Shown here: piece by piece, positions 41,801 through 64,000 of the stretch | Numbering within the stretch: the stretch's first letter is position 1 | Layout of the letters: each line of letters starts with the position of its first letter | NCBI RefSeq assembly: GCF_036002945.1 | Contig: NZ_CP108529.1 | Location: forward strand, 1,302,001 to 1,366,000 | Origin: Streptomyces sp. NBC_01224 | GTDB lineage: Bacteria; Actinomycetota; Actinomycetes; Streptomycetales; Streptomycetaceae | DNA: 64,000 bases | Direction of reading: 5' to 3' | Made by a program: the position numbers and the translations under genes | Notes under the pieces: generated by a model | Told to the model about the DNA's origin: nothing | The model's database searches: none | Seen by the model: the letters and a program-made list of their open reading frames with translations, nothing else

Positions 41801-44281
41801 TGCCGTCACGCCCTGGTTCTGCAGGGTGCGTATCCCGTCGAGGAACCGGACCGCCCCCCGGACGTGGCGCACCCAGTACTCCGGGGTGCGGATCTCGCGC
41901 GACGGCACGACCACGCCGGTGACGTTCGAGATGATGGCGATCTCGGGCTGGTGGAAGGTCAGCGTCTCGGCGACCGTACGGAACTCGTCCAGCATGGCGT
42001 CCATGCGCGGCGAGTGGAAGGCGTGGCTGACGCGGAGGCGCTTGGTCTTGCGGCCCTCCGAGCCGAAGTGGGCAGCGATCGCCAGAACCGCGTCCTCGTC
42101 ACCCGACACCACCGTCGAAGAGGGCCCGTTGAGCGCGGCAATGGACACACCGTCGGTCAGGAGCGGCAGAACCTCCGCCTCGGTCGCCTGGAGCGAGACC
42201 ATCGCCCCGCCCGCCGGCAACGCCTGCATCAGCCGGCCTCGGGCCGCCACCAGCCTCGCCGCGTCCTCCAGCGACAACACCCCGGCCACATGCGCAGCCG
42301 ACAACTCACCGATCGAATGCCCCAACAGATAGTCCGGCTTCACACCCCACGCCGACACCAGCCGGAACAACGCCACCTCAAGCGCGAACAGCCCCGCCTG
42401 CGTGAACTCCGTCTGATCCAGCAGCTCACCACCGTCAAAGACCACATCCCGCACAGGCCGGTCCAGATGCCGGTCCAACTCCGCACACACCGCATCGAAC
42501 GCATCCGCGAACACCGGATACGACTCGTACAGCTCACGACCCATACCCGACCGCTGCGCACCCTGACCCGAGAACAACACCGCCAGGCCACCGGGCGCGG
42601 TCGTACCACGAACCACCCGCGCCCCGGTGCCGGATGCGGCCAGTTCCCTTACGCCGTCCAGCAGGTCCTCGCGTCCGGCCTCGAGCACCACGGCCCGATG
42701 CTCGAGCGCGGCGCGGCCGACAGCAAGGGAGAAGCCGATGTCGAGTGCGCCCGAGGAGGAGGCGCCAACGGTCTCCGTATGCGCCAGCAGGGTGCGCGCC
42801 TGTGCCTGCAGCGCCTGGGCGCCGGCGGCGGAGACGAGCCATGGGACGACCGGCGGGACCCAGCCGGGCTCGGCCACGTCGGCGCCTTCGGAGCTGTCCC
42901 GCACCGGTGCCTGCTCGACGATGATGTGCGCGTTGGTGCCGCTCACACCGAACGACGACACGCCCGCGCGGCGCGGCTGACCGGTCTCCGGCCAGTCCAC
43001 CTGCTCGGTCAGCAACTGCACCGCACCCGCCGACCAGTCGACGTGCGGCGTCGGCTCGTCCACGTGCAGGGTCTGCGGGAGCGAGGCATGGCGCAGCGCC
43101 ATGACCATCTTGATCACACCGGCGACGCCCGAAGCGGCCTGTGCGTGACCGAAGTTGGACTTCATCGACCCCAGCAGCAGCGGGCGGTCCTGCGGGCGGT
43201 CCTGGCCGTACGTCTCCACCAGGGCCTGGGCCTCGATGGGGTCGCCCAGCACGGTGCCGGTGCCATGGGCCTCGACGGCGTCGATCTGGGCGGGCGAGAG
43301 GGCCGCATTGGCCAGGGCCGCGCGGATGACACGCCGCTGCGAAGGACCGTGGGGTGCCGTCAGGCCGTTGCTCGCACCGTCCTGGTTCACGGCGGAGCCC
43401 CGTACGACCGCCAGCACGTGGTGCCCGTTACGGACGGCGTCGGACAGCCGCTCCACGAGGAGCACGCCCACGCCCTCGGCCCAGCCCGTACCGTCGGCTG
43501 CCGCCGCGAACGACTTGCAGCGGCCGTCGCCGGCGAGGCCGCCCTGCTGGCTGAACTCGGCGAACGCGCCAGGGTTGTTCATGACGGTCACACCGGCCGC
43601 CAAAGCCAGCGAGCACTCGCGCTGGCGCAGCGCCTGAACGGCCAGATGAAGAGCCACGAGCGACGACGAGCACGCGGTGTCGACCGTCACCGCGGGCCCC
43701 TCCAGGCCCAGCGAGTACGCGATGCGGCCGGACACGACACTGCCGGCGGTGCCGGTGACGTAATAGCCGTCGACGTTGTCGTCGGACTGGCGCAGGCTCG
43801 TTTCGTATCCGGAGCTCTGCGCGCCGACGAAGACACCGGTCTGGGTGGAGTGGAGGGAGGTCGGGGCGATCCCGGCCCGCTCCAGTGCCTTCCACGACTC
43901 CTCGAGCAGGATGCGCTGCTGCGGGTCCATGGACAGCGCCTCGCGGGGCGAGATCCCGAAGAACGAGGCGTCGAAGTCGGTGACACCGTCGACGAAGCCG
44001 CCCTCGAAGGTCGTCGCGTTGGTGCCGCCCGATTGGTAGAGCCCGTCGAGGTCCCAGCCACGGTCGGTCGGGAACTCTGCCACCGCGTCAGTACCGGACG
44101 CGACCAGCCGCCACAGGTCCTCGGGACTCGTCACCCCGCCCGGGTAGCGGCAGCTCATCCCGATGATCGCGATCGGCTCCCTGGCCGCGCCGGTGAGCTG
44201 GGTGTTCTCCCTCCGCAACCGGTCGACCTCTTTGAGAGACGCGCGCAGCGCTTCGAGAACCTTGTCACCGGAACTAGCCAT
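14807..44281 (-). CDS. Giant modular type I polyketide synthase subunit, six modules
   Basis: About 9824 residues and roughly 1 MDa, with six extension modules e to j. AT types are malonyl, malonyl, malonyl, methylmalonyl, malonyl, malonyl. Modules f, g and h carry DH plus B-type KR. Modules e and i carry only an A-type KR. Module j has a KR fold without working motifs. There is no ER. KS cysteines lie near residues 202, 1761, 3454, 5165, 6909 and 8412, and ACP FDSL/FDSLS motifs near 1520, 3222, 4935, 6675, 8182 and 9700. The head ([21 protein letters not shown]) is a coiled-coil docking helix of a different family from the other subunits. The tail ([14 protein letters not shown]) fits the gene 2 head. 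The frame is open from GTG 44293. I prefer the second ATG at 44281 because GGAG lies six bases before it. The stop of gene 4 lies 25 bp upstream, so translational coupling is likely. Confidence 0.98.
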   Translation of the reverse strand: MASSGDKVLEALRASLKEVDRLRRENTQLTGAAREPIAIIGMSCRYPGGVTSPEDLWRLVASGTDAVAEFPTDRGWDLDGLYQSGGTNATTFEGGFVDGVTDFDASFFGISPREALSMDPQQRILLEESWKALERAGIAPTSLHSTQTGVFVGAQSSGYETSLRQSDDNVDGYYVTGTAGSVVSGRIAYSLGLEGPAVTVDTACSSSLVALHLAVQALRQRECSLALAAGVTVMNNPGAFAEFSQQGGLAGDGRCKSFAAAADGTGWAEGVGVLLVERLSDAVRNGHHVLAVVRGSAVNQDGASNGLTAPHGPSQRRVIRAALANAALSPAQIDAVEAHGTGTVLGDPIEAQALVETYGQDRPQDRPLLLGSMKSNFGHAQAASGVAGVIKMVMALRHASLPQTLHVDEPTPHVDWSAGAVQLLTEQVDWPETGQPRRAGVSSFGVSGTNAHIIVEQAPVRDSSEGADVAEPGWVPPVVPWLVSAAGAQALQAQARTLLAHTETVGASSSGALDIGFSLAVGRAALEHRAVVLEAGREDLLDGVRELAASGTGARVVRGTTAPGGLAVLFSGQGAQRSGMGRELYESYPVFADAFDAVCAELDRHLDRPVRDVVFDGGELLDQTEFTQAGLFALEVALFRLVSAWGVKPDYLLGHSIGELSAAHVAGVLSLEDAARLVAARGRLMQALPAGGAMVSLQATEAEVLPLLTDGVSIAALNGPSSTVVSGDEDAVLAIAAHFGSEGRKTKRLRVSHAFHSPRMDAMLDEFRTVAETLTFHQPEIAIISNVTGVVVPSREIRTPEYWVRHVRGAVRFLDGIRTLQNQGVTAFLELGPDGVLSAMGQDCLIADAESRVFVPALRKGRAEASACVTALAELHVRGQAVDWAAYFAGTGARQVELPTYAFQRERYWPHVTMKLDSGTAVVGNTPAEAQFWDAIEREDLASLVDAIRPEDSDALAGALPALSAWRRQSRVNSTASQWRYGITWKPVALPATARLLGDWLVVVPAGYMDSALVARTVEALTAHGARVIPVETDTAAADRVSLAQLLDDVREQGAQPAGVLSLLALDEQPSPVHPVVTAGMTGTLALVQALGDTGIDAPLWLATRGAVSVGRSDPLASAVQASLWGLGRVVGLECAHRWGGLMDLPETLDDRAAARLIGLLADGSEDQVAVRPSGAFVRRLVRDTRPDLVGPVWTPQGTALITGGTGALGGHVARWLARNGVEHLILTSRRGPDAPGAAELVAELEELGAKATVVACDVSDRAAVAALIEACDAAAADYPGAALRTVVHAAGVATATLLSEATADTLAEEISAKVAGAVHLDELLDGHDLDAFVVFSSIAGVWGSGGQSGYATANAHLDALAQRRRARGVPATAVAWGAWAGGGMAEGEEGEQLLRLGIRTMAPEPAIAALQQALDRDDTLVTVADMDWARFVPVFTAARSRPLISDLAEVREALASSAPEATASAEDGDSPLWNRLVGLAPAERTDALTTVVRSLAAAVLGHASSDGVEPDRAFRELGFDSLTAVELRNALVAETRLQLPTTMVFDHPTPTVLARFLAAELSAQYEMPGLSGTQSRLSATEFHAPTKDDDLIAIVGMSCRYPGEVANPDELWQLLVSGTDGISEFPTDRGWDLDGIYNPDPAHPGTTYTRHGGFLHEAGDFDAGFFGISPREALAMDPQQRLLLEASWELFEGAGIDPTSVRGEQIGVFAGASSSGYGVGMAQGSEGSEGHLLTGTATSVVSGRIAYMLGLEGPAVTVDTACSSSLVALHLAAQALRQGECTMALAGGVALLASPTAFVEFSRQRGLSADGRCKPFAEGADGTGWAEGVGLLLVERLSDARRNGHEVLAVVRGSAINQDGASNGLTAPNGPAQQRVIRQALTSSGLSAAQIDAVEAHGTGTRLGDPIEAQALLATYGQERRSDDLPLWLGSIKSNIGHAAAAAGVGGVIKMVLAMRHGVLPQTLHVDEPSSHVDWSAGAVELLTEQVAWPETGELRRAGVSSFGISGTNAHIILEQAPEVETAEDSVGVPVPVVPWVVSAKSEAGLAGQVERLSAFVGDRDPVDVGFSLVTTRAAMNHRAVVIGDRTVRGTVASGKSAVLFSGQGAQRSGMGRELYGAYPVFADAFDVVCAELDRHLDRPVRDVVFEGGELLDQTEFTQAGLFALEVALFRLVSAWGVKPDYLLGHSIGELSAAHVAGVLSLEDAARLVAARGRLMQALPTGGAMVSLQATEDEVLPLLTDGVSIAALNGPSATVVSGDEDAVLAIAAHFGAEGRKTKRLRVSHAFHSPRMDAMLDEFRTVAEGLTFHRPETMVVSNVSGRVVSDEEICSADYWVRHVREAVRFLDGMRALQDQGVATFLELGPDGVLSAMGQDCVVDSAFVPVLRRERDEALTLVTALAELHVRGSAVDWAACFAGTGARRVGLPTYAFQREHFWLASLPAGAVDGSGLGVRAVDHPLLNAEVSLAEGDGLVLTGRLSLQSHGWLVDHVVLGSVLLPGTAFVELVLYAGERVGCGYLEELTLQAPLVMPGRGGVSLQLSVGGPSADGRRVVSVHSRSAEDADGEWVRHATGVLSVVGAGRGESLEEWPPRDAAVLGVEGFYEELRGLGYGYGPVFQGLRSVWRRGDEVFAEVALPEGISGDGFGVHPALLDSALHAMGLAGDRGEDGGGTGLPFAWSGVSLHAVGASVLRVRITPAGSGVSLVLADAAGEPVASVDSLVLRPVSAEQVQSPGLLRDALFAVDWVEHVLGAGDTVPSVQVVTDLGVLDAVPGVVAVSFADSSGSGSGDVVSRTHEIAGRALELVQEWLADERFADARLVVVTSGAVFCESPDPVQAAVWGLVRTAQSENPGRFVLADVDGVEESVLSAAVASGEPQVAVRGGEAFVPRLARVSASAGEERAPDPDSVGTVLVTGASGALGGLVARHLVVERGVRNLLLVSRRGLDAPGATELVAELAELGARARFVACDVADRVALAEVLAGVEAECPLVGVVHAAGVLDDGVVSSLTPERLAGVLRPKVDAAWYLHELTRGMDLSMFTLFSSAAATLGSSGQANYAAANAFLDALAEMRRADGLVGLSLGWGPWAEGGMLGQLDATDLQRMARAGLPALTAEQGVALFDAAQTTGRAAVVPLRLDLPVLRQGVASNGVAPLLRGLVRVSGRRVAKSGTAESVLADRLRNLDETERIRLVLDLVRGEVALVLGHASGNSVTAGQAFKELGFDSLTAVELRNRLNEVTGLRLPATLVFDYPTPESLAQYIRDEVVGTQDELSRVAAVADALDDDPIAIVGMSCRYPGGVLSPEDLWQLTIGGGDGVAPFPTDRGWDLNGVYDPDPENRATSYTAEGGFLYDAGKFDPAFFGISPHEALAMDPQQRLLLEATWEAFERAGIDPATLRGSRTGVYAGMMYHDYASQTASVPEGVEGFLGIGTSGSVLSGRVAYTFGLEGPTMTIDTACSSSLVALHLAAQALRKGECTMALAGGVTVMSTPGAFIEFSRQGGLASDGRCKSFAASADGTGWSEGVGMLLVERLSDARRNGHPVLALVRGSAVNQDGASNGLTAPNGPSQQRVIRQALAASGLSTAQVDAVEAHGTGTTLGDPIEAQALLATYGQGRPDGRPLWLGSLKSNIGHTQAAAGVAGVIKMVMAMRHGVLPRTLHVDEPTPQVDWESGDVRLLTEQREWPETGEPRRVGVSSFGVSGTNAHVILEQPVETTVADAATVPVPVVPWVVSAKSEAGLSAQVERLSAFAEDRDPLDVGFSLVTTRAALEHRAVVMGDRTVEGSVTPGRTGVLFSGQGAQRSGMGRELYESYPVFADAFDVVCAELDRYLDRPVREVVFEGGELLDQTEFTQAGLFALEVALFRLVSAWGVKPDFLLGHSIGELSAAYVAGVLSLEDAARLVAARGRLMQALPAGGAMVSLQATEDEVLPHLSDSVSIAALNGPSSTVVSGDEDAVLAIAAHFEAEGRKTKRLRVSHAFHSPRMDAMLDEFRTVAEGLTFHRPETMVVSNVTGRVVSDDEICSTDYWVRHVREAVRFLDGMRALQDQGVATFLELGPDGVLSAMGQDCVEDSAFVPVLRKERDEALTLVTALAELHVRGSAVDWAAYFAGTGARRIDLPTYAFQHEHFWLASSFSGAADARALGQNAGEHPLLGAKVVVAQADEYLFTGRLSVESHPWLGDHMVMGSVLLPGTAFVDLALHVGEQVGCDILSDLTLEAPLVLPNQGAVAVQLTLGAAEDDGSRAIAVHGRPAEDTDAQWTRHAAGTLSAGGVPAGESLEEWPPRDAVALDAEGLYQDLAEIGFGYGPTFQGLRAAWRHGDEVFAEVALPEGTDAAGFGVHPALLDSALHTMGLAAGDGEGAAGEASLPFAWSGVSVSAVGATVLRVRITPVGSGVSLALADSTGAPVAYVESLALRAISPDQLTAAADTGTRDALFQVDWVSHEVAEERVEARWAALGDAIGVPGLRYADLTAFTAAADAGESVPGVVAVSFADSSGSGSGDVVSRTHEIAGRALELVQEWLADERFADARLVVVTSGAVFCESPDPVQAAVWGLVRTAESENPGRFVLVDVDGAEASWAVLSAAVASGEPQVAVRGGEVSVPRLVRAVVGSGGVAESAAGVGTVLVTGASGALGGLVARHLVVERGVRNLLLVSRRGPDAPGATELVAELAELGARARFVACDVADRVALAEVLAGVEAEYPLVGVVHTAGVLDDGVVSSLTPERLAAVLRPKVDAAWYLHELTRGMDLSMFTLFSSAAGVFGGAGQANYAAANAFLDALAEMRRGDGLAGQSLAWGPWAESGMLGQLDDADTQRMARSGVPPLSVDEGLALFDAAAGLDRAAVVPVRLDLPVWRKRAAAEGVPQLFRALVRVPGRRTAKSGESESGFATRLKGLTQDERTRFVDGLVRTQVAAVLGYASSEAIKSRHAFKELGFDSLTAVELRNRLNAATGLRLPATLVFDYPTPAVLAEFLLDEAREAEPDAAAVAAVAGFADDEPIAIVGMSCRYPGGVAAPEDLWRLVSTAGDGISGFPTDRGWSLDGMYESDADREGKSRTIEGGFLYDAGQFDPAFFGISPREALAMDPQQRLLLETSWEAIERAGIDPDSLRGSRTGVFAGLMYHDYAARLGSVPQDVGSFLGTGNSGSVASGRVSYTLGLEGPAVTVDTACSSSLVALHWAIQALRSGECSMALAGGVTVMSTPGTFVEFSRQRGLAADGRCKAFADAADGTGWSEGVGMLLVERLSDARRNGHEVLAVVRGSAVNQDGASNGLTAPNGPSQQRVIRQALANAGLSASQVDAVEAHGTGTRLGDPIEAQALLATYGQGRSEGRPLWLGSVKSNIGHTQAAAGVAGIIKMVQAMRHGVLPQTLHVDSPSSQVDWSAGSVELLTEQVAWPETGAARRAAVSSFGISGTNAHVILEQAPVDEGAATQADEVSPLGGAALPFVLSGKTEGALRDQAARLSEMMAAGAGVAPAGIGLSLAMGRSRFEHRAVVVAVDAEELRAGLGALAGDRPGPGVVRGVADGAVAPVFVFPGQGSQWVGMAAGLMESSPVFAERIRECAAALSAYTDWSLLGVLRGESGVPGLDRVDVVQPVLWAVMVSLAEVWRAAGVVPGAVMGHSQGEIAAVCVAGGLSLEDGARVVALRSRAILELSGLGGMVSVAESAGRVEARLAGWGGRLSVAAVNGPSSVVVSGDGDALDELVVVCRGEGVRAKRIDVDYASHSAHVERIRERLLDVLSGVVPRVSGVPLYSTVTGGLLDTAGMDAEYWYTNLRGTVRLEETTRVLLGAGHGVFVEVSPHPVLAVGLQETFEAAGSDAVALGTLRRDEDESRRFMTSLAEAHAHGVDLDWKTLFAGTGAQRVDLPTYAFQHQRYWLNPSAGNGAVDVSSAGLKSLDHAMLSSAMGLAGTDGVVMTGRVSVETHPWLADHAVWGSVLLPGTAFVELALQAADQVGCDLVEELTIEAPLVIADGDAIVIQVAVAAADPTGRHEITVYSRPADASDEAWTRHASGTLATGASATDGLGEWPPAGAQAVAVDTLYTSLADAGYEYGPLFQGLRAAWRQGDDVYAEVALPDEAEVDGFGLHPALLDAALHAMGLGATAETDTTAGAVGLPFAWTGVSLSAVGAQLLRVRVRREGSGASLLLADGAGSHVASVESLALRPISPEQLRGSGHAHADSLFRVEWSTRPIGAENAEGTWAVVGDAEFLPDAERYADLASMDEVPGVVAVSFADSGSDSGDVVSRTHEIAGRALQLVREWLENEQFADARLVVVTQGAVFCESPDPVQAAVWGLVRTAESENPGRFVLVDADGAQEPLLPAVVASGEPQAAVRAGEVFVPRLARVSLPVEQAPAPLEPSGTVLVTGASGVLGGVVARHLVAERGVRHLLLVSRRGADAPGAAELVAELAESGAQARFAACDVADRGALAQILDGIEAEHPLMGVVHTAGVLDDGVVSSLTAERMAAVMRPKVDAAWNLHELTRGMDLSLFTLFSSAAGVFGGAGQANYAAANAFLDALAEARRAEGLAGQSLAWGLWAQASAMTGQLGSGDLRRMARGGLTPLSSEQGLELFDLAGGLADEAVLVPIRVDMAALRARPEMTPLMLRGLVRVPNRRQADLGTDRSASFARTLLALPVAEQHQLVQDLVRAQAAAVLGHDSGEAVQPERAFTELGFDSLTAVELRNRMTAATGLRLPATLVFDYPTPFAMADYIRTEIVGVQAEAAGSRPALIGTGSEDDPVVIVGMSCRFPGGAESPGKLWELVAGGNEGITGLPTDRNWDVEGLYDPDPDNPGTSFTREGGFLHDAAEFDPGFFGISPREALAMDPQQRLLLEGSWEAVESAGIDPASLRGTSTGVFAGLMYHDYVAQLATVPEGVEGYLATGTSGSVVSGRVSYTLGLEGPAVTVDTACSSSLVALHLAVQALRSGECSMALAGGASVMATPGSFIEFSRQRGLAADGRCKSFAAGADGTGWGEGVGMLLLERLSDARRNGHEVLAVVRGSAVNQDGASNGLTAPNGPSQQRVIRQALANAGLEPAQVDAVEAHGTGTTLGDPIEAQALLATYGQGRSEDRPLLLGSIKSNIGHTQAAAGVAGVIKMVMAMRHGVLPRTLHVDAPTPQVDWSAGAVELLTESVAWPETGEARRAGVSSFGISGTNAHVIVEHTPVVEERHEPSVALPVVPWVVSAKSEAGLSAQVERLSAFVGDRDPVDVGFSLVTTRAAMNHRAVVIGDRTVRGTVASGKSAVLFSGQGAQRSGMGRELYESYPVFADAFDVVCAELDRHLDRPVRDVVFDGGELLDQTEFTQAGLFALEVALFRLVSAWGVKPDYLLGHSIGELSAAHVAGVLPLEDAARLVAARGRLMQALPAGGAMVSLQATEDEVLPLLTDGVSIAALNGPSSTVVSGDEDAVLAIAAHFGSEGRKTKRLRVSHAFHSPRMDAMLDEFRAVAEGLTFNAPQIAIVSNVSGRVVSDEEICSADYWVRHVREAVRFLDGMRDLQDQGVTTFLELGPDGVLSAMGQDCVEDSAFAPALRKERDEALTLVTALAELHVRGSAVDWAAYFAGTGARRVDLPTYAFQRQRYWPEGGAPLMGGKGAPEASSSLDAAFWAAVEQEDVAALGAALGSDELEPLGAMLPALSSWRRQSRNLSTVDAWRYRATWQPVSAVPRAELTGTWLVVTPEDQAAHPVTDGIRAHGANVIHLPLADTVGRDELAGILAGYPELAGVVALPAADEAPAAGAVGAEVVRTLTLVQALGDAGRTVALWCLTRGAVSVGRSDGTVSPVQAQVWGLGRVAALEHPQRWGGLLDLPEVLDERAVGRVCAALAGIDAEDQIAIRASGVYVRRLVRTPGTGQGSAWSPRGTVLITGGTGVLGAHVARWAARNGAERLVLTSRRGIDAPGAAELRDELVALGTAVTVAPCDVTDRAALTELADGLRAAGSPVRAVLHTAGEAASHPLAELDADGLEAVLSAKATGATNLDAVFTDDDADGTLDAFVLFSSIAGVWGSGGQAAYAAANAHLDALALSRRARGLAATSVAWGPWAEGGMAQGEAEAHLLRRGLPAMAPERAVAALQQALSEGDSVITVADVDWTRFAPAFTALRPSPLLTGVSDVRELRETASTPAGGGTSALRDRLAKATGGERTRALLELVRKQAAVVLAHPSAESVTTASTFRELGFDSLSAVELRNRLAKETGLTLPATMVFDYPTPMVLAEHLRTELFGGELQTADAFTAVAAADHDDPIVIVGMSCRFPGGVRSPEELWELLAAGADGVSGFPVNRGWDLDSLYDPDPDHPGTSYVSEGGFLHDVGDFDPGFFGISPREATAMDPQQRLLLETSWEVFERAGIDPVSLRGSRTGVFTGTNGQDYSALLYMSEQNAEGHMGTGNGASAVSGRLSYTFGLEGPAVTVDTACSSSLVALHLAIQALRAGECSLALAGGVTVMSTPGAFIEFSRQRGLAEDGRCKAFADAADGTGWGEGVGMLLVERLSDARRNGHEVLAVVRGSAVNQDGASNGMTAPNGPAQQRVIRQALASAGLSASQVDVVEAHGTGTRLGDPIEAQALMATYGQERAHDRPLLLGSIKSNIGHTQAAAGVAGIIKMVMAMRHGTLPRTLHVDSPSSQVDWSAGAVELLTESVSWPETDEPWRAGVSSFGISGTNAHTIIEQAPPAPATAVAIAPPVLPWVLAGRSERALVAQAGLLRSHLLRRPELGALDVAFSLATGRAAFTHRAVVSGADRDALLRGVTALSEGGTDLQVTVDEEVSGQLAVLFSGQGAQRSGMGRELYGAYPVFADAFDVVCAELDRHLDRPVRDVVFDGGELLDQTQFTQAGLFALEVALFRLVSAWGVKPDYLLGHSIGELSAAHVAGVLSLEDAARLVAARGRLMQALPAGGAMVSLQATEDEVLPHLSDSVSIAALNGPSSTVVSGDEDAVLAIAAHFEAEGRKTKRLRVSHAFHSPRMDAMLDEFRTVAEGLTFHRPEIGIVSNVTGRTAGPDELCDPEYWVRHVRQAVRFLEGMRGLEDLGVATFLELGPDGVLCAMGQNCVTTEDAAFIPALRKDRDEPATMVASLAGLHGRGDTVDWAAFFAGTGARRVELPTYAFQRQQYWPKPAEREAGGVGDARTSALDERFWAAVEQEDLTSLVEGSGLSADQPLSTVLPLLSSWRRQSREQSTVDAWRYRVTWKPAAESGGAAASGTWLVVAAEEHHGHPIVTGLREHGSDVELLTVGSGTEDRSAPAEELAEKLAVHGELAGVVSLLALTHSPTAANLNLVQALGEAGVPAPLWCVTREGVSVSRTDAAPDPEQSRLWGLGRVAALEQPHRWGGLIDLPATLDERAVGRVVALLTSGSAEDQAAVRSSGAFVPRIERVPAHTSGSEWAPRGTVLVTDASTPFGSYAARWLAGTEADKVVLMVPEGAEPAADAVAQLGERGTVVQCDVADRKALEALVRELTEEGSRVRAVLHTVGGNQLTPLDVLRMDDIDGRLTAKVVGAAHLDELFADTELDAFVLFSTIAGVWGGGGQGAYAAAGAYLDGLALSRRARGLAATSVAWGPWAETASATPEDAAAEEQLRLRGLPAMAPELALTALRRATTDNDPLLTVADVDWARFVPSFTAMRPSALLADLPEAVEALGRDAEGAGIDKDAAEELRRRLAGLSEADREAELVRLVRTHAAAVLDYAGIEEVGPDRVFRELGFDSLTAVELRNRLTRATGLRLPAGLAFDYPSAVAAAGFLRTELRFGSDTTGASLLAELDKLEAATAENEPDTLTRAKVAMRLQAFLAKWSEGATAEADPADVTDKLESASDDEIFDFINNELGRSN
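15055..19565 (-). other. PKS module j: KS-AT(malonyl)-degenerate KR-ACP
   Basis: KS, AT (HAFH) and ACP keep their motifs. In the KR the cofactor loop reads VTDASTPFG instead of TGGTGALG (near 16100). The usual LTSRRG reads LMVPEG. The catalytic Ser position reads Thr (LFSTIAG). The Asn four residues after the Tyr is Gly (YAAAG). A keto group is therefore predicted to stay unreduced. Confidence 0.85.
17591..17970 (-). repeat. Malonyl-AT block, copy 1 (module j)
   Basis: About 380 bp covering [12 protein letters not shown] to GHSIGE and the following helix. It is almost identical to six other segments in the window. Confidence 0.8.
19610..24075 (-). other. PKS module i: KS-AT(malonyl)-KR(A)-ACP
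   Basis: AT has GHSIGE and HAFH. There is no DH. KR has GGTGVLGA and [15 protein letters not shown] with no LDD. The ACP motif is FDSLS. Expected output is a hydroxyl beside the triene. Confidence 0.91.
22163..22543 (-). repeat. Malonyl-AT block, copy 2 (module i)
   Basis: Same block as copy 1, with a few scattered differences. Confidence 0.8.
24120..29300 (-). other. PKS module h: KS-AT(methylmalonyl)-DH-KR(B)-ACP
   Basis: AT has GHSQGE and YASH. DH has [11 protein letters not shown] near 26485 and HPALLD near 26010. KR has LDD and GQANYAAAN. Expected output is an alpha-methyl double bond that completes a conjugated triene. Confidence 0.92.
26676..27756 (-). repeat. Methylmalonyl-AT block, copy 2 (module h)
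   Basis: Near-identical to copies 1 and 3, and matching copy 3 also where copy 1 differs. The offset to copy 1 is 15156 bp. Confidence 0.85.
29941..30420 (-). repeat. KR catalytic block, copy 1 (module g)
   Basis: About 480 bp covering the KR cofactor loop to the YAAAN motif. It is nearly identical to 35080-35559 and 49799-50278. With copy 2 the similarity resumes beyond the block (30650-30830 against 35790-35960). Confidence 0.8.
32531..32910 (-). repeat. Malonyl-AT block, copy 3 (module g)
   Basis: Same block. It encodes LSAAYVAG where the other copies have LSAAHVAG, and DRYLDRP for DRHLDRP. Confidence 0.8.
33156..33528 (-). repeat. KS C-terminal block shared with gene 1, copy in module g
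   Basis: Partner of 2658-3030 at an offset of 30498 bp. The two copies lie in different genes and different module types. Confidence 0.8.
35080..35559 (-). repeat. KR catalytic block, copy 2 (module f)
   Basis: Near-identical to copy 1 at an offset of 5139 bp. Local differences give [10 protein letters not shown] where copy 1 has [10 protein letters not shown]. Confidence 0.8.
37604..37984 (-). repeat. Malonyl-AT block, copy 4 (module f)
   Basis: Same block, with Thr for Ala in the ALPAGGAM segment (ALPTGGAM). Confidence 0.8.
39595..44180 (-). other. PKS module e: KS-AT(malonyl)-KR(A)-ACP
   Basis: First module of gene 3. KS has DTACSSS and the variant KSNFGH in place of KSNIGH. AT has GHSIGE and HAFH. 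KR has GGTGALGG and [15 protein letters not shown] with no LDD. Expected output is a hydroxyl and an unbranched unit. Confidence 0.92.
42200..42580 (-). repeat. Malonyl-AT block, copy 5 (module e)
   Basis: Same block, first module of gene 3. Confidence 0.8.
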
Positions 44282-44306
44282 CATGAACTCCACACTTCGC
44301 GCATCA
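44282..44306 (-). promoter_or_regulatory. Gene 4/gene 3 junction with gene 3 ribosome-binding site
   Basis: Only 25 bp separate the gene 4 stop from the preferred gene 3 ATG. GGAG at 44291-44288 lies six bases before the ATG at 44281. GTG 44293 and ATG 44284 are in-frame alternatives. The GGAG overlaps the GTG, arguing against it. Confidence 0.65.
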
Positions 44307-60722
<16,416 letters not shown>

Positions 60723-60781
60723 CGGAAACAGCACCGCCCCTTGAGAAAGCCATGATTTGCACGCGCGTCAACAGCTGTTGG
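60723..60781 (-). other. Gene 5/gene 4 spacer with a 12-bp palindrome
   Basis: CAACAGCTGTTG at 60769-60780 is a perfect palindrome two bases beyond the gene 5 stop. AAGGGG at 60742-60737 is the only purine-rich stretch near the gene 4 start, and its distance to the ATG at 60722 (14 bases) is long. Read-through from gene 5 to gene 4 is likely. Confidence 0.5.
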
Positions 60782-63700
60782 TCAGGACTTGCCGAATTCG
60801 CGTTGGATGAGGTCGAACATCTCGTCCGACGTGGCCGCGTCGAGCGCGGGGTCCACCTCGACGGTTGTCGGCGAGAGTGTCTCCGACGACGTGATACGTG
60901 CCTGTGGGCCGCCCCACGCCGTCAAAAGGCCTTGGAGTCTCTCCGTGATGTCCTCACGGTCGACGTCCGTGGTGGACAAGCCGGAGAGCATGCGCTCCAG
61001 CTCTGTGATCGCCGAGGCGACCGGGGCCGCCGCCGACATCTCCTGAGCCAGCTCGGAACGCAGGTGCTGCGCCAGCTCCGCGGACGAGGTGAAGTCGAAG
61101 AGGAGCGTGGTCGGCAGGCGGAGCCCGGTGTGGGACGCCAGCCGGTTGCGTACCTCGACGGCCATGAGCGAGTCGAAGCCCAGTTCCACGAAGCCCCGCC
61201 GGGGCTTCACCGCGTCCGAGGACTCATGTCCCAACACCTTTGCCGCCTCGCCTCGTACGAGTTCGAGCACGATGCGGTTCTGTTCCGGCTCGGTGGCCGA
61301 GGACAGCCGCTCCCGCAGTTGGATCGCCGCGTCGCCAGGACCGGTGTCCACCTCCTCACGGTCCTGCGTCAGCGCCTTGCGTGCGTCGGAGAGTTCACCG
61401 AGAAGAGGGCTCGGGCGTCGAGCGGTGAACGCGGGTGCGAAGCGTTCCCAGTCCACGTCGGCGACCGTGAGGGTGGTCTCGTCTTCGGCGAGCGCCCGGT
61501 GCAGCGTGGTGATCGCCTGGACAGGAGCCAGCGCGACGAGTCCGTGCCGGTGCAGGTCCTCGGTCGTGCCTTGCGCCATTCCGCCCTCGGCCCAGGGGCC
61601 CCAGCTGATGGAGGTGGCGGTCAGGCCGCGGGCCCGTCGTCGCTCGGCCAGCGCGTCGAGGTGCGCGTTGGCCGCCGCATACGCGGCTTGGCCGCCGCTG
61701 CCCCAGACAGCGCTGATCGACGAGAACAGCACGAACGCGTCCAGCGACCGGTCACCGAAGACCGCGTCAAGGTTCTCCGCACCCACCACCTTCGCACGCA
61801 GCACACCCGTGAACTCCTCCGCGGTCATACCGACCAGCCCGGTCATCTGACCGACACCCGCCGCATGGAACACCGCGCGCACCGGATCGCCGGCCGCTTC
61901 GACCTCCTCCACAAGCGCCGCCACAGCATCCCGGTCACTCACATCACACGCCACCACCACAACCTCGGCGCCCAGCCCCTCCAACTCCGAGACCAACCCC
62001 GCCGGAGCCGAACCACCACGACTCACCAGCACCACACGACCGGCACCCTCACCCACCACCCACCGAGCCACATGCCCACCCAACGCACCCGAACCACCCG
62101 TCACCAACACCGTCCCACCAACCACCACACCCGCACCCGCACCCGCACCCGCACCCGGAGCACGGACCACACGCCGCCCGAACACACCCGAACCCCGCAC
62201 CGCAACCTGATCCTCACCACCCGAACCAGCCAACACCCCACACAACCGGCCCAACACCCGCTCATCCACCACCCCCGGCACATCAACCAACCCACCCCAC
62301 ACCCCAGGCAACTCCAACCCAGCCACCCGCCCCAGACCCCACACCTGAGCACCCAACGGATCCACCACACCATCCGCACGCCCCACCGACACCGCACCAC
62401 TCGTCACACACCACAACCTCACCGGCACATCCACACCCGCCAACGCCTGCACCAACCCCAACGTCCCCAACCCGTCCAACAACGACACCACACCCGAAAC
62501 CCCAACCAAACGCTCCCCCAACACCCCACCATCAACCACCCCATCAACCACCAACAACCCCGCACCACGACCCACCAACCCCGACACCACCGGGCCATCC
62601 ACCCCACCCGGAGCACACACCACCAACCAACCACCCACAAGCGACTCCGACACCACACCAGCAACCGACTTCCACACCACCCGATAACGCCAGGAATCGG
62701 TGTGGTCGGCCCGCACGGCAGTCGGCTCCTCGAACCAGTAGCGCTCGTGCTGGAAGGCGTACGTGGGCAGGCCGACGCGGCGGGCACCGGTGCCGGCGAA
62801 GTACGCGGCCCAGTCGACGGACGCACCGCGTACGTGGAGCTCCGCGAGGGCGGTGACGAGCGTCAGCGGCTCGTCACGCTCCTTGCGCAGGACCGGTACG
62901 AACGCCGAGTCCTCGACACAGTCCTGCCCCATCGCGGACAGCACACCGTCCGGACCCAACTCCAGGAACATCGTCACACCCTGGTCCTGGAGCGCACGCA
63001 TCCCGTCGACGAAGCGGACCGCCTCACGGACATGCCGCACCCAGTAATCCGCCGAGCAGATCTCCTCGACCGACACGACCCGACCGGACACGTTCGAGAC
63101 GATGGCGATCTGCGGAGCGTTGAAGGTGAGGCCCTCGGCGACCGCACGGAACTCGTCCAGCATCGCGTCCATGCGCGGCGAGTGGAACGCGTGGCTGACG
63201 CGGAGGCGCTTGGTCTTACGACCCTCCGCCCCAAAATGCGCGGCGATCGCCAGGACCGCGTCCTCATCACCCGAAACCACCGTCGAAGACGGCCCGTTGA
63301 GCGCGGCAATCGAGACCGAATCGCTCAGGAGCGGCAGGACTTCGTCCTCCGTCGCCTGGAGCGAGACCATCGCCCCACCCGCCGGCAACGCCTGCATCAG
63401 ACGGCCCCGGGCCGCCACCAGCCTCGCCGCGTCCCCCAGCGACAACACCCCGGCCACATGCGCAGCCGACAACTCACCAATCGAATGCCCCAACAGATAG
63501 TCCGGCTTCACACCCCACGCCGACACCAACCGGAACAACGCCACCTCAAGCGCAAACAGCCCCGCCTGCGTGAACTCCGTCTGATCCAGCAGCTCACCAC
63601 CGCCGAAGACCACCTCACGGACCGGCCGGTCCAGATGCCGGTCCAACTCCGCACACACAGCATCAAACGCATCCGCAAACACCGGATACGACTCGTACAG

Positions 63701-64000
63701 CTCACGGCCCATACCCGACCGCTGCGCACCCTGACCCGAGAACAACACACCGGTCCGACCCGGTGTCACCGACCCCTCGACCGTCCGGTCACCCATCACC
63801 ACGGCACGGTGCTCAAGTACCGCACGCGTCGTCACCAGCGAGAACCCGACATCCAGCGGATCCCGGTCCTCGGCGAACGCCGACAACCGCTCCACCTGCG
63901 CCGAAAGACCCGCCTCGGACTTCGCCGACACCACCCACGGCACCACCGGCACCGGGACACCCACGACCTCTGCCGCCGCCTCGATCTCCGGAGCCTGCTC
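60782..64000 (-). CDS. Modular type I polyketide synthase subunit, AT-KR-ACP end (partial, 5' end outside window)
   Basis: The frame is open across the window edge and ends with TGA at 60782; 1072 residues are visible. It begins just after a KS (the usual EQAP linker is the first visible sequence), so at least that KS lies outside. The AT has [18 protein letters not shown] (visible residue near 172) and HAFHSPRMD (near 271), so malonyl-CoA is predicted. There is no DH. The KR has GGSGALGG (near 635), Trp eight residues before the catalytic Tyr (near 773) and no LDD: A-type, giving a hydroxyl. The ACP has FDSL (near 942). The tail [13 protein letters not shown] is a docking segment compatible with the gene 4 head. 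The stretch from about 61780 to 62690, covering the inactive KR half and the cofactor site, has very different codon habits and a run of Ala-Gly repeats. Confidence 0.96.
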   Translation of the reverse strand, partial: EQAPEIEAAAEVVGVPVPVVPWVVSAKSEAGLSAQVERLSAFAEDRDPLDVGFSLVTTRAVLEHRAVVMGDRTVEGSVTPGRTGVLFSGQGAQRSGMGRELYESYPVFADAFDAVCAELDRHLDRPVREVVFGGGELLDQTEFTQAGLFALEVALFRLVSAWGVKPDYLLGHSIGELSAAHVAGVLSLGDAARLVAARGRLMQALPAGGAMVSLQATEDEVLPLLSDSVSIAALNGPSSTVVSGDEDAVLAIAAHFGAEGRKTKRLRVSHAFHSPRMDAMLDEFRAVAEGLTFNAPQIAIVSNVSGRVVSVEEICSADYWVRHVREAVRFVDGMRALQDQGVTMFLELGPDGVLSAMGQDCVEDSAFVPVLRKERDEPLTLVTALAELHVRGASVDWAAYFAGTGARRVGLPTYAFQHERYWFEEPTAVRADHTDSWRYRVVWKSVAGVVSESLVGGWLVVCAPGGVDGPVVSGLVGRGAGLLVVDGVVDGGVLGERLVGVSGVVSLLDGLGTLGLVQALAGVDVPVRLWCVTSGAVSVGRADGVVDPLGAQVWGLGRVAGLELPGVWGGLVDVPGVVDERVLGRLCGVLAGSGGEDQVAVRGSGVFGRRVVRAPGAGAGAGAGVVVGGTVLVTGGSGALGGHVARWVVGEGAGRVVLVSRGGSAPAGLVSELEGLGAEVVVVACDVSDRDAVAALVEEVEAAGDPVRAVFHAAGVGQMTGLVGMTAEEFTGVLRAKVVGAENLDAVFGDRSLDAFVLFSSISAVWGSGGQAAYAAANAHLDALAERRRARGLTATSISWGPWAEGGMAQGTTEDLHRHGLVALAPVQAITTLHRALAEDETTLTVADVDWERFAPAFTARRPSPLLGELSDARKALTQDREEVDTGPGDAAIQLRERLSSATEPEQNRIVLELVRGEAAKVLGHESSDAVKPRRGFVELGFDSLMAVEVRNRLASHTGLRLPTTLLFDFTSSAELAQHLRSELAQEMSAAAPVASAITELERMLSGLSTTDVDREDITERLQGLLTAWGGPQARITSSETLSPTTVEVDPALDAATSDEMFDLIQREFGKS
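62129..62157 (-). repeat. Tandem 6-bp repeat inside the gene 5 KR
   Basis: ACCCGC occurs four times head to tail, followed by a partial fifth copy, reading on the coding strand as alternating Gly-Ala codons (GAGAGAG). It lies in the linker just before the KR cofactor loop, where length changes should be tolerated. Confidence 0.85.
63368..63748 (-). repeat. Malonyl-AT block, copy 7 (module a)
   Basis: Same block in gene 5. It carries LSLGDAARL where the others have LSLEDAARL. Confidence 0.8.

Larger units (their letters stand above)
61040..64000 (-). other. PKS module a (partial): [KS]-AT(malonyl)-KR(A-type)-ACP
   Basis: The AT motifs GHSIGE and HAFH indicate malonyl-CoA. The KR lacks LDD and keeps [11 protein letters not shown], with Tyr and Asn in YAAAN intact. 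Expected output is a hydroxyl on the incoming chain plus an unbranched two-carbon unit. The KS is outside the window. Confidence 0.9.

Overview
The window is a contiguous piece of one very large modular type I polyketide synthase (PKS) locus. DNA is high in G+C, every gene is on the minus strand, and codon use is strongly biased to G/C third positions. This points to a Streptomyces-like actinomycete. There is no RNA gene, transposase, tailoring enzyme, regulator or transporter in the 64 kb. All five genes are PKS subunits, and both outermost ones are cut by the window edges.

Layout in transcription order, from high to low coordinates. Gene 5 (60782-64000, 5' end missing) holds the AT(malonyl)-KR-ACP remainder of one module. 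Gene 4 (44307-60722, 5471 aa) has three modules: AT(malonyl)-DH-ER-KR, AT(methylmalonyl)-DH-KR and AT(methylmalonyl)-KR. Gene 3 (14807-44281, 9824 aa) has six modules: malonyl KR; malonyl DH-KR; malonyl DH-KR; methylmalonyl DH-KR; malonyl KR; and malonyl with a degenerate KR. Gene 2 (4094-14257, 3387 aa) has two modules: methylmalonyl KR and malonyl DH-KR. Gene 1 (1-4033, 3' end missing) has KS-AT(malonyl)-KR, cut inside the KR. The window therefore holds thirteen modules, lettered a to m here.

Terminal docking segments agree with the gene order 5-4-3-2-1. Three junctions (5/4, 4-type heads at genes 2 and 1) use one head/tail family, and the 4/3 junction uses a clearly different one. If the line is collinear, the chain built here has 13 two-carbon units with four methyl branches (modules c, d, h, k). 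It would carry hydroxyls from a, d, e, i, k and m, one fully saturated unit (b), an isolated methyl-alkene (c), a conjugated triene (f-g-h, methyl on the last unit), a likely unreduced keto group (j) and a further alkene (l). Loading module, thioesterase and tailoring genes lie outside, so I do not name the product.

The most notable features beyond ordinary PKS annotation are: a KR in module j that has lost its NADPH motif and two catalytic residues; several blocks of 0.4 to 1.1 kb repeated almost identically between modules (three methylmalonyl-AT copies, seven malonyl-AT copies, three KR copies), with codon habits unlike their flanks; a segment of gene 5 with an abrupt codon-style change and a small tandem repeat; and a 549-bp gap between genes 3 and 2 with a strong hairpin right after the gene 3 stop and perfect palindromes ahead of gene 2, suggesting separate transcription of the end of the assembly line.
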